Shown here: positions 16,105-22,780 of the stretch, one piece after another
Layout: each line of letters starts with the position of its first letter
Position numbering within the stretch: position 1 is the stretch's first letter
NCBI GenBank assembly: GCA_964411925.1
Contig: CAYPNI010000049.1
Coordinates: 1-30,256, forward strand
Origin: VFKU01 sp964411925
GTDB lineage: Bacteria; Hydrogenedentota; Hydrogenedentia; Hydrogenedentales; GCA-2746185
Reading direction: 5' to 3'
DNA length: 30,256 nt
Program-made: the position numbers and the translations under genes
Notes under the pieces: generated by a model
Seen by the model: the letters and a program-made list of their open reading frames with translations, nothing else
Databases searched by the model: none
Told to the model about the DNA's origin: nothing

Positions 16105-17802
16105 CTATTTCGTCTTGATTCGTCCCTGGTATCGGTCGATCTTTTCCTGGACGCCCTCGATCTCGGGATCGAGCCGCAATGCGCGCTGCCACTCGCGCAC
16201 CGCGCTTGCGTAGTCCTTGTCGAGCAGATAGGCGTCGCCCAGGTGATCCCGCAGGATCGCGTCGTCCGAGTTCATCGCGCGGATCGCCCGCCGGATGTTT
16301 TCGATCGCCAGTTTCGCCTTGCCCTGCCGGTAATACACCCAGCCCAGGCTGTCCAGGTAGAAGCCGTTTTCCGGATCCACTTGCAGTGCGTTCAGCACCA
16401 GGCGTTCGGCCTCGGCGAGTTTTATGTTCTCGTCCGCAAGCAGATAACCGAGGAAGTTCAGCACGTCAGGATCGGTCGGATCGAACTCGAGGCTCTTGCG
16501 CAGCGCCGCCTCGGAGTCCCCGGACCGATCGAGCTCCTGGTACGACGTCGCGAGGTAGTAATAGATCCACTTGTCCCCCGGGTAACGGCTCGCGGTCTGC
16601 GTGAGCAGCGCGGCGGCGTCGGCATGGTGCTCGAGCGACATCAGGACGCGTCCAAGCATGATCTCGATCGAGCGCGATCGCAGATCCTCCTGTATCAGCG
16701 TCTCGAGCTGCTGTCGAAAAAACTCTCCCGCTTCGTCTCCGAACATCGAGATGATCCGGTTCACGTATTGATTGCATTCGGCGTCCAGGTCGCCCTCGAT
16801 CGCGTCGATCGACTGCACGAGCGCGGCATGCGGCTCGCCGATCGCCCGCTTCACCAGCGCCTGCAGCACCGTCCCCACGATCGGCGCGTCGCCCGGGGCG
16901 GCGATCATGCCCGCGGGAACCGACGTCCCGCGCTGCAGGACGAGAAACGTCCGGAGCACGTGGAAGTCCGGTTCCGCCTCCGGCCCCTCGATGATTTTCG
17001 TCAACCGGTCGATCGCTTCGTCGTACTTGCCCTCGCGCGCCAGCGCCGCGGCAACGTTGGCCTCGGTCTGCGCATGGTCCGGGTTCTCACGCAGGAACGC
17101 CTCGAATTGCTCGATCGCCGCGTCGTTTCGATCGGCCTCGATGTACAACAGGCCGAGCATGTAACGCGCCGGCGTCAATTGCGGATTGAGTTCGAGCGCG
17201 CGTTCGAGCTCGGTCATGGCTTCCGCCGACCGGTTCATCTCTACGAGGTTCATCCCGAGCCGGTAATGCAGGAACGCCGAATCGGGCGTAATCTCGATCA
17301 TCCGGCGGTACGTATCCACCGCGCCGACGAGGTCGTTCGTCTCCTCGTCTATCTGGGCCAGCGCTTCGTACGCGAGCGCGTTACCCGGGTTGAGCTGTAT
17401 CGCCCGCTCGAACGCCGCGCTCGCTTCGTCGAACCGGTTGAGCTGGTAGTAAATTCTCCCGACCCAGATGTGCAGCACGACGTTGTCCGGCTCGCTCGCG
17501 ATCGCGCGCTCGGCCATCGCGGCCGCGTTTTCGTAGTCCTCGTTGACGTAGTACGCGCCCAGCAGTTTCACCACGAGATCCGTCGAGGGGTTGATATCCA
17601 CCGCCTTGCGCAGTTCTTCGATCGCCTCCGGGATCCGCCCCGACTGTTCGTAGATGATCGACGTCAGATAGTGGGAGATGGCCGCGGCGCGCTCGTCCTT
17701 GGAGAGCTCGCCGGCTTTCGGCGTGGCTCCGCGGGTCTGCTGGCCGGTCGATGCGCAACCCACGAGCAACACGAGACAACACGACACCACGCTGCGCATC
17801 AT
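16105..17802 (-). CDS. TPR-repeat lipoprotein
   Basis: This 565-residue predicted outer-membrane or periplasmic lipoprotein has a lipobox LVGC with Cys16. It consists largely of tetratricopeptide repeats of the type AYxxLAxIxxExxDxxGAxxxYxRAIxxxP from about residue 45 to the end, interrupted by a less regular stretch around 270-400. Such arrays are protein-interaction scaffolds, often in cell-envelope assembly or tracking. No enzymatic domain is seen. The ATG at 17802 overlaps the rnhB stop codon (ATGA) and has AAGGGGA 9 nt upstream, giving translational coupling to rnhB. The frame extends 27 codons further upstream inside rnhB but without a signal peptide there. It converges with the zinc-ribbon gene, leaving 102 nt between stops. 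Confidence 0.9.
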   Translation of the reverse strand: MMRSVVSCCLVLLVGCASTGQQTRGATPKAGELSKDERAAAISHYLTSIIYEQSGRIPEAIEELRKAVDINPSTDLVVKLLGAYYVNEDYENAAAMAERAIASEPDNVVLHIWVGRIYYQLNRFDEASAAFERAIQLNPGNALAYEALAQIDEETNDLVGAVDTYRRMIEITPDSAFLHYRLGMNLVEMNRSAEAMTELERALELNPQLTPARYMLGLLYIEADRNDAAIEQFEAFLRENPDHAQTEANVAAALAREGKYDEAIDRLTKIIEGPEAEPDFHVLRTFLVLQRGTSVPAGMIAAPGDAPIVGTVLQALVKRAIGEPHAALVQSIDAIEGDLDAECNQYVNRIISMFGDEAGEFFRQQLETLIQEDLRSRSIEIMLGRVLMSLEHHADAAALLTQTASRYPGDKWIYYYLATSYQELDRSGDSEAALRKSLEFDPTDPDVLNFLGYLLADENIKLAEAERLVLNALQVDPENGFYLDSLGWVYYRQGKAKLAIENIRRAIRAMNSDDAILRDHLGDAYLLDKDYASAVREWQRALRLDPEIEGVQEKIDRYQGRIKTK

Positions 17803-18476
17803 GCGGAAAGGTCCCCTTCGAATAAGTTCATCGTTTCCAATCGGCCGGACAGCGGCGCGAACGAGCGCCGGTGCGCGGGGCACGGCCCATGCCGGAGCAA
17901 CGCATCGAGATGCTCGGCCGTCGCGTAGCCCTTGTGCCGCGCGAACCCGTATTCCGGGTGGTCCTCATGCAGATGGACCAGCAGGCGGTCCCGCGTCACC
18001 TTGGCGACGATGCTAGCTGCAGCGATCGAGCACGAACGCTGATCACCCTTCACGATCCGCGTGTGGTTGAAGCGGCATCCGGGTATGGAAAAGCCGTCTA
18101 CCAGCACAAAGTCCGGCTCCGGGCGCAGCGCGTCCATCGCGTGGCACATCGCCTCGTAGTTCGCCCGCTGAATACCGACCGAGTCGATGCGCTCGACCGG
18201 GACGATTGAGATCCCCACCGCGTGCCGTCCCCCGGTTATTTCCCCGAACAATTCCTCGCGCCGCGCCGGCGTCAGGCGTTTGGAATCGTCCACGCCGTCA
18301 ATCGGCGCGCCCAGTATCACCGCCGCGGCGACGATCGGTCCCGCAAGCGGCCCGCGGCCCGCCTCGTCCACCCCCGCGATGATGCGCGCGCCCGCTTCGG
18401 CCGCCCGCCGTTCATACTCCTCGTTTTCCCGCGCGTCCCCCGAGTCAATCCAGGCGTATGGAGAAATAGTCTGCAT
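17799..18476 (-). CDS. rnhB: Ribonuclease HII
   Basis: This 225-residue enzyme cleaves the RNA strand of RNA-DNA hybrids and removes misincorporated ribonucleotides from DNA. The metal-binding carboxylates are present: Asp37 and Glu38 in GVDEAGRGPLAGP, Asp127 in VLVDGF, and Asp163 in SIAAASIVAKVTRDR. The C-terminal HPEYGFARHKGYAT motif is intact. The start is uncertain. The ATG at 18476 gives a usual length with 36 residues before the first catalytic Asp. A GTG at 18536 would add 20 residues. Neither has a good ribosome-binding site. The gene lies downstream of the terminator after rplS, so it probably has its own promoter although it follows the trmD operon. It is coupled to the TPR lipoprotein by ATGA. 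Confidence 0.93.
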   Translation of the reverse strand: MQTISPYAWIDSGDARENEEYERRAAEAGARIIAGVDEAGRGPLAGPIVAAAVILGAPIDGVDDSKRLTPARREELFGEITGGRHAVGISIVPVERIDSVGIQRANYEAMCHAMDALRPEPDFVLVDGFSIPGCRFNHTRIVKGDQRSCSIAAASIVAKVTRDRLLVHLHEDHPEYGFARHKGYATAEHLDALLRHGPCPAHRRSFAPLSGRLETMNLFEGDLSA

Positions 18477-18629
18477 CGGCCCGAATACGTTCGAGGAAAA
18501 AATCAGGCGGCCCCTGCCGTTGACGAAGGATACCACGCGTCAACGCTCGAATGCGCGGCCGGGATGACCTCATGAGGCCGAGGCGCGCTAGCACGTCCAG
18601 GTGGGCTTCCGCCTGTGCCCGATCACAGG

Positions 18630-18669
18630 AAAAACGAACAGGCCCAAGCGACATGAGCTTGGGCCTGTT
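18630..18669 (-). terminator. Intrinsic terminator of the ffh-rplS operon
   Basis: A perfect 13-bp stem is formed by 18637-18649 (AACAGGCCCAAGC) and 18657-18669, with a 7-nt loop. Read on the minus strand it is followed by CG and then TTTTT (18634-18630). It lies 28 nt after the rplS stop and is the clearest Rho-independent terminator in the window. Confidence 0.9.
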
Positions 18670-18696
18670 GAGAATTCGAACGAGTGCGATCGCGCG

Positions 18697-19146
18697 TCAG
18701 CTCTTCGCCGCTTCGGATTCCGCCGACTCCGCGGGCGCCGTATCCAAGGCAACTTCCGCGCCTTCAGCGGCGCCTTCGCCAACGACCTGGTCCGCGCGGC
18801 CGGTCGCCTTCACGCGCGCGGACTTGCCGGACCGATCGCGCAAGTAGTTGAGCTTCGCGCGCCGAACGCTGCCCTGCCGGACAACTTCGACCTTCTCGAG
18901 CCGCGGCGAATGCAGCGGGAACACGCGCTCGACGCCTTCACTGTACGCCACGCGCCGCACCGTGAACCGCGCCTGCGGCCCGTCACCGCCCGAACGGCCG
19001 ATGACGACGCCCTCGAACACTTGCGTGCGCTCTTTTTCGCCTTCAACGATTCGGAAGTGCACGCGCACCGTGTCGCCGACGCCGAATTGCGGCACCTGGT
19101 CCTTCGACTTCATCTGCGCGTTGGTGATCTGATCGACGATGTTCAC
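18697..19146 (-). CDS. rplS: 50S ribosomal protein bL19
   Basis: This is a 149-residue large-subunit protein located at the 30S-50S interface. The family core is clear: VGDTVRVHFRIVEGEKERTQVFEGVVIGR, GVERVFPLHSP, and a C-terminal RRAKLNYLRDRSGKSARVK. It is about 30 residues longer than the E. coli protein. The extra tail (about 115-149) is rich in Ala and Glu, of unknown role. The start codon is GTG at 19146, with AGGAGA 6 nt upstream; no better ATG is present. It follows trmD after 17 nt and is the last gene before the terminator. Confidence 0.97.
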   Translation of the reverse strand: MNIVDQITNAQMKSKDQVPQFGVGDTVRVHFRIVEGEKERTQVFEGVVIGRSGGDGPQARFTVRRVAYSEGVERVFPLHSPRLEKVEVVRQGSVRRAKLNYLRDRSGKSARVKATGRADQVVGEGAAEGAEVALDTAPAESAESEAAKS

Positions 19147-19163
19147 GGTAGTTCTCCTGTTCC

Positions 19164-19919
19164 CTAACTACGGGCGTCGCCGCCCGAGGGTGTCGCCTCT
19201 TCCTGTTCAATCTCACGCAGCAGGACCTCGTCCTCCTGCGATACATGCTTCAACAACTCCGGCCGCCGCGCGCGTGTCACGCGCAGCGACTCCTTGCGCC
19301 GCCACCGCGCAATCGCGCCGTGGTTGCCCTGCCTCAGCACCTCCGGCACTGCCATCCCGCGGAACTCCGGCGGCCGCGTGTACTGCGGCGGGCCGAGCAC
19401 GCCCTCGTAAAACGAGTCCGTCGTGACCGACTCCCAGTCGCCCACCACGCCCGGCAGCATCCGGCTCACGGCCTCGATGACCACCAGCGCCGCGAATTCG
19501 CCGCCGCTCAGCACGTAGTCGCCGATGCTGATTTCCTCGGCGTCCAGGCCCTCCGCCACGCGCTCGTCGATGCCTTCGTACCGGCCGCACACGAGCACCA
19601 GATCGGGCCCCGCCGCCAGATCACGGACAAGCGCCTGATCGAGCCGGCGGCCGCGCGGCGACAGCAACACCACGCGCCGGAGCGAATTCCTTTCTCTTAA
19701 ACTTTCAACCGCCCCGAAGAGCGGGCCGCACTTCATCACCATGCCCGGACCGCCGCCAAACGGCGAATCGTCCACCGTTCGGTGCGCGTCCGTCGCGAAA
19801 TCGCGGATGTTCGTCGCTTCGACCGCAAGCACGCCCGCGCTGATCGCCTTGCCGAGTAGCCCGGCCTTCAGCGGTACGTCGAACAACTCCGGGAATATCG
19901 TCAGCACGTCGATGCGCAT
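19164..19919 (-). CDS. trmD: tRNA (guanine-N1)-methyltransferase TrmD
   Basis: This 251-residue SPOUT-family enzyme methylates G37 of tRNAs using S-adenosylmethionine, preventing +1 frameshifts. The trefoil-knot motifs are all present: LSPRG (86-90), CGRYEGIDERV (111-121) and EISIGDYVLSGGE (129-141). The domain linker TTDSFYEG holds Asp168, the likely equivalent of the catalytic Asp169 of the Haemophilus enzyme. The length is normal. The ATG shares one base with the rimM stop (TAATG), so translation is coupled. A C-terminal acidic tail (EDEVLLREIEQEEATP) ends the protein. Confidence 0.97.
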   Translation of the reverse strand: MRIDVLTIFPELFDVPLKAGLLGKAISAGVLAVEATNIRDFATDAHRTVDDSPFGGGPGMVMKCGPLFGAVESLRERNSLRRVVLLSPRGRRLDQALVRDLAAGPDLVLVCGRYEGIDERVAEGLDAEEISIGDYVLSGGEFAALVVIEAVSRMLPGVVGDWESVTTDSFYEGVLGPPQYTRPPEFRGMAVPEVLRQGNHGAIARWRRKESLRVTRARRPELLKHVSQEDEVLLREIEQEEATPSGGDARS

Positions 19920-20461
19920 TACGCCATCGTCCCGTCGCCGTCTAGCGCGACCAGGTGCGCCTCGGCGTCCCGCAGCACGATGACGCGCTCCGCAAGCCGA
20001 ATCTCGGCGACCACCTCCGGCACGAACGGCGCCAACACCGAGGCGCCTCCCGCCTGCGCGATTTCGAGGACGCCGTGCGCGCGGGTGTTAAACCCGCCCG
20101 CGACCACGCCAACCTCGTCGCCGACGAGATCCGTTACGCGAAATCCCGCGTACTCTGCCGCCGCGGCCTCGAACGGGCTGTCCGGGAGCGCGCGCGACGC
20201 GCCTGCGAACACTTTCGCGCCCTTGAGCGAGGCCACGTCGTCCGCGGACGTTCCGGCCGCAAGCGTGAGCTTTACATACCGATTTTGTTCTTCAACTGTC
20301 TCGACCGCGAACGCCGCGCGCCCGCCGCCGCTCAACGCAAACTCCATCTCGCTCCGCCCGGCGAATGCGCCCGCATATCCCGGCCGCGCCGCCACACGCA
20401 CTTCGCGCCGCGCGGGGTTCACGCTGCGCACACGCCCGATTTCGGCGGGCGGCCCGCTCAT
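19919..20461 (-). CDS. rimM: Ribosome maturation factor RimM
   Basis: This 180-residue protein assists assembly of the 30S subunit head and binds uS19. The C-terminal PRC-barrel half is typical: EYAGFRVTDLVGDEVGVVAGG, HGVLEIAQ, VLAPFVPEVVAEI and a final RVIVL strand. The N-terminal half is divergent. The usual GRVxxPHGxxGEVRV pattern reads IGRVRSVNPARREVRV, so the His-Gly turn is gone. Identification rests on the C-terminal half and on position between khpA and trmD. The ATG at 20461 lies 6 nt after the khpA stop, with GAGGAG inside the end of khpA acting as ribosome-binding site. Confidence 0.9.
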   Translation of the reverse strand: MSGPPAEIGRVRSVNPARREVRVAARPGYAGAFAGRSEMEFALSGGGRAAFAVETVEEQNRYVKLTLAAGTSADDVASLKGAKVFAGASRALPDSPFEAAAAEYAGFRVTDLVGDEVGVVAGGFNTRAHGVLEIAQAGGASVLAPFVPEVVAEIRLAERVIVLRDAEAHLVALDGDGTMA

Positions 20462-20467
20462 GCGTCC

Positions 20468-20701
20468 CTACTCCTCGACAATCTCGAGCGTCGCGCGGAT
20501 CTGCTGCTTCGCCGCCGCCGCGGCAAGCAACGTGCGCACGGCCTTGGCCACGCTGCCGTTCTTGCCGATCACGCGGCCCATGTCCTCCGGATTCACGCGC
20601 AACTCGTAGACGTGTTCGTCTTCGCGATCGATCTCGCGCACCTGCACGTCGTCCGGGTGTTGCACAAGCTTCTTCGATATCAGTTCAATGAATTCTTTCA
20701 T
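20468..20701 (-). CDS. khpA: KH-domain RNA-binding protein KhpA
   Basis: This is a 77-residue single-KH-domain protein (YlqC family). The KH signature GRVIGKNGSVAKAVRTLL carries the GxxG loop (GKNG). It binds RNA, and in other bacteria it pairs with KhpB/Jag to act as an RNA chaperone. No khpB is in this window. The start at 20701 lies 15 nt after the rpsP stop, with GGCGGTGA upstream. The order rpsP-khpA-rimM-trmD-rplS is the arrangement seen in Bacillus-like and many other phyla but not in E. coli, which lacks this gene. Confidence 0.95.
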   Translation of the reverse strand: MKEFIELISKKLVQHPDDVQVREIDREDEHVYELRVNPEDMGRVIGKNGSVAKAVRTLLAAAAAKQQIRATLEIVEE

Positions 20702-20716
20702 CGGTCACCGCCTGCA

Positions 20717-21013
20717 TCAGGATTTCTTCGCCGTGGCTGCGCGGGCCTTGCGCGCCGCGACGTGCTTGGCCATGATGCCGAGCTTCTTGAGTTCGTTGCG
20801 CACCGTCTCCGAAGGCACCGCGCCCTTCGCGAGCCACTCGAGCACGCGCTCTTCCTGGATTTCCGTCTTCGGCTTCGGGCGTGCGCACGGCTGATACACG
20901 CCGATCTCCTCGATCACGCGGCCCGTGGCGCGGCTGCGCGAATCCGTCACCACGACGCGGTAGTAGGGGTCGTGCGCGCGGCCGCCGCGTTTCATGCGAA
21001 TCACTGTTGGCAT
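20717..21013 (-). CDS. rpsP: 30S ribosomal protein bS16
   Basis: This 98-residue small-subunit protein is important for 30S assembly. The family pattern is clear: MPTVIRMKRGGRAHDPYYRVVVTDSR, GRVIEEIGVYQP, then ERVLEWLAKGAVPSETVRNELKKLGI and a basic Lys/Ala tail. The ATG at 21013 matches the family N terminus and has AGGAA 9 nt upstream; the frame stays open 28 codons further but without homology. It follows ffh after 46 nt. Confidence 0.97.
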   Translation of the reverse strand: MPTVIRMKRGGRAHDPYYRVVVTDSRSRATGRVIEEIGVYQPCARPKPKTEIQEERVLEWLAKGAVPSETVRNELKKLGIMAKHVAARKARAATAKKS

Positions 21014-21059
21014 CTGGTGCTGTTCCTTTCCTGTTCCGATCCGTGCCGGATAAACTTCG

Positions 21060-22409
21060 TTACGAGGGCAGGTTGGGCATGCGCCCCATGCCGCCAAACA
21101 TTCCGCGGCGCTTTCCGCCCTTCATCATCTGCTTCATCATCTTGCGCGACTTGTCAAAATCCTTCAGCAGCCGGTTCACGTCCGCGAGCTGGGTCCCGCT
21201 ACCGTCTGCGATCCGCCGCCGACGGTTCGCGCCGACGAGTTTGGGTTTGCGCCGCTCGTCTTTCGTCATCGACTGGATAATCGCCTCGATGTGTTTCAGC
21301 TCGCCGTCGTCCATGTCCATCTCGGCGCCGCCGGTCAGTTGCGAAATGCCCGGAATCTTCTTCATCACGTCCGCAATCGGCCCGAGCTTTTTCACTTCCT
21401 GCAGTTGCGACAGGAAATCTTCCAGGTCCCACTCGGCCTTGCGCGCTTTCTCCTGGAACTTGATTGCCTTTTCCTGGTCGACGACTTCCTGGGCCTTCTC
21501 GACGAACGAGACAATGTCGCCCATGCCGAGGATTTGGTCGGCCATGCGCCGCGGGTGGAACGCGTCCAGGGCGTCCAGCTTCTCGCCCGTGCCCACGAAC
21601 TTGATTGGGCAGCCGGTCACCTCGATCAGACTGATCGCCGCGCCGCCGCGCGCATCGCCGTCCATCTGCGTCAGGATCACGCCCGTCAGCGGCAGGTTGT
21701 CCGAGAACTGCTTGGCCGAGTTCACCGCGTCCTGGCCGACGGTCGCGTTCGCGACGAAGAGAATCTCGTGCGGCTTGACGGCCTGCGCGATCCGTTTCAC
21801 CTCGCCCATCATCTGGTCGTCGATGTGCAGCCGGCCCGCCGTGTCCAGGATGATCGTGTCGCACCCGCGCATCTGCGCCTCGCCCTGCGACATCACGCAA
21901 ATGTCCACCGGATTCGCGTCCGTGCCCATGCCGAAGAACTCGACCCCGGCCTGGCCCGCGACGACTTCCAACTGCTTCACCGCCGCCGGGCGATACACGT
22001 CCGCCGCGACCAGCAGTGGTTTGCGGTCCTTCTTCTTCAAATGCAACGCGAGCTTGCCCGCGGTCGTCGTCTTGCCTTGACCCTGCAAGCCCACCATCAT
22101 GATGATCGTCGGCGGCCGGTCCACCTGCTTGAGCGGCGCGTTCGCCCCGCCCATGATCGTGACCAGCTCGTCATGGACGATTTTGACGATCTGCTGCGCC
22201 GGGTGGACGCTCTTGATGACTTCCTGGCCCGCCGCCGCCTCTTCGACATCCGCGATGAACTTCTTGACGACCTTATAGTTCACATCCGCCTCGAGCAACG
22301 CCCGGCGGATTTCCTGGAGGCCGTCCTTCATGTTCTTCTCGGACAGGCGGCCCTGCCCGCGAAGATTCTTGAAGGCGGAATTCAGTTTTTCGGTTAACGT
22401 CTCAAACAT
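21060..22409 (-). CDS. ffh: Signal recognition particle protein Ffh
   Basis: This 449-residue SRP GTPase targets ribosomes with hydrophobic nascent chains to the membrane via FtsY. The N domain holds RRALLEADVNYKVVKKF. The P-loop is GLQGQGKT (107-114), followed by ADVYRPAAVKQL and DTAGR. The M domain has RRRRIADGSGTQLADVNRLLKDF and a Met-rich tail. The G4 motif, normally TKxD, reads TQMDGDARGG with Gln248; the codon is CAG on reading the sequence. The start is certain from the family N terminus, but no Shine-Dalgarno sequence precedes it, and a 31-bp-period intergenic repeat begins only 2 nt upstream of the ATG. It is the first gene of the rpsP-trmD operon. No 4.5S RNA gene was seen in the window. 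Confidence 0.97.
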   Translation of the reverse strand: MFETLTEKLNSAFKNLRGQGRLSEKNMKDGLQEIRRALLEADVNYKVVKKFIADVEEAAAGQEVIKSVHPAQQIVKIVHDELVTIMGGANAPLKQVDRPPTIIMMVGLQGQGKTTTAGKLALHLKKKDRKPLLVAADVYRPAAVKQLEVVAGQAGVEFFGMGTDANPVDICVMSQGEAQMRGCDTIILDTAGRLHIDDQMMGEVKRIAQAVKPHEILFVANATVGQDAVNSAKQFSDNLPLTGVILTQMDGDARGGAAISLIEVTGCPIKFVGTGEKLDALDAFHPRRMADQILGMGDIVSFVEKAQEVVDQEKAIKFQEKARKAEWDLEDFLSQLQEVKKLGPIADVMKKIPGISQLTGGAEMDMDDGELKHIEAIIQSMTKDERRKPKLVGANRRRRIADGSGTQLADVNRLLKDFDKSRKMMKQMMKGGKRRGMFGGMGRMPNLPS

Positions 22410-22411
22410 AG

Positions 22412-22512
22412 TGTCATTGCGAGGAGCGGGTTACGCCCTACCTGTCATCGCGAGGAGCGAGTTATGCCCTTCCTGTCATTGCGAGGAGCGCGAAGCGCGA
22501 CGAAGCAATCTC
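22412..22512. repeat. Three-unit 31-bp-period GTCATTGCGAGGAGCG repeat
   Basis: Units begin at 22412, 22443 and 22474, each starting TGTCATTGCGAGGAGCG (second unit with C at position 7). The first two are full 31-mers; the third continues into a GCGAAGCGCGACGAAGCAAT palindromic end. A related single copy lies at 25617. Such GTCATTGCGAGGAGCG sequences are widely dispersed intergenic repeats in many bacterial genomes (recall). The units are contiguous with no spacers. They lie directly against the ffh start codon. Confidence 0.8.
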
Positions 22513-22559
22513 TTCGACCAGCAACACGCACCTTGTAGTCAGACCTACCCTCACTTGTC

Positions 22560-22579
22560 ATTCCCGCGAAGGCGGGAAT
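22560..22579. repeat. ATTCCCGC palindromic intergenic repeat
   Basis: ATTCCCGC (22560-22567) and GCGGGAAT (22572-22579) form a perfect 8-bp stem with a GAAG loop. This is the core of the common TCATTCCCGCGAAGGCGGGAAT dispersed repeat. It sits in the 371-nt gap between ffh and the metalloprotease gene. The remainder of that gap (22580-22780) shows no gene or clear site. Confidence 0.75.
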
Positions 22580-22780
22580 CTCATCAACCAGGGATCGAGG
22601 CCCGCGAGCGAACATCGAATCATCAGGACAGAGCACCGCCCGCGGCGGTCTGGAGTGGGACAGGAACCCCGGCGCGCCAGCGTTCAGGCATACGTCGCCA
22701 GCCCCGGAGAATAGCACATAAACTCAAGCAGGTTCAATCGTTACGCAGTCGGGGCGCCCCTGAAGGACATCCCAAACGAT

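Noticed and set aside
22412..22512. CRISPR-like regular repeats
   Set aside because: The three 31-bp units are contiguous with no unique spacers, the second differs from the first, and no cas genes are present.
22445..22717. Minus-strand 90-codon frame upstream of ffh
   Set aside because: Its peptide (IPAFAGMT, DCFVALRAPRNDRKG) is simply the translation of the dispersed repeats at 22412-22579, a well-known source of spurious proteins.
18537..22780. Search for a 4.5S SRP RNA gene near ffh
   Set aside because: The conserved GGAAGGAAGCAG type core was not found on either strand, so no SRP RNA is claimed.
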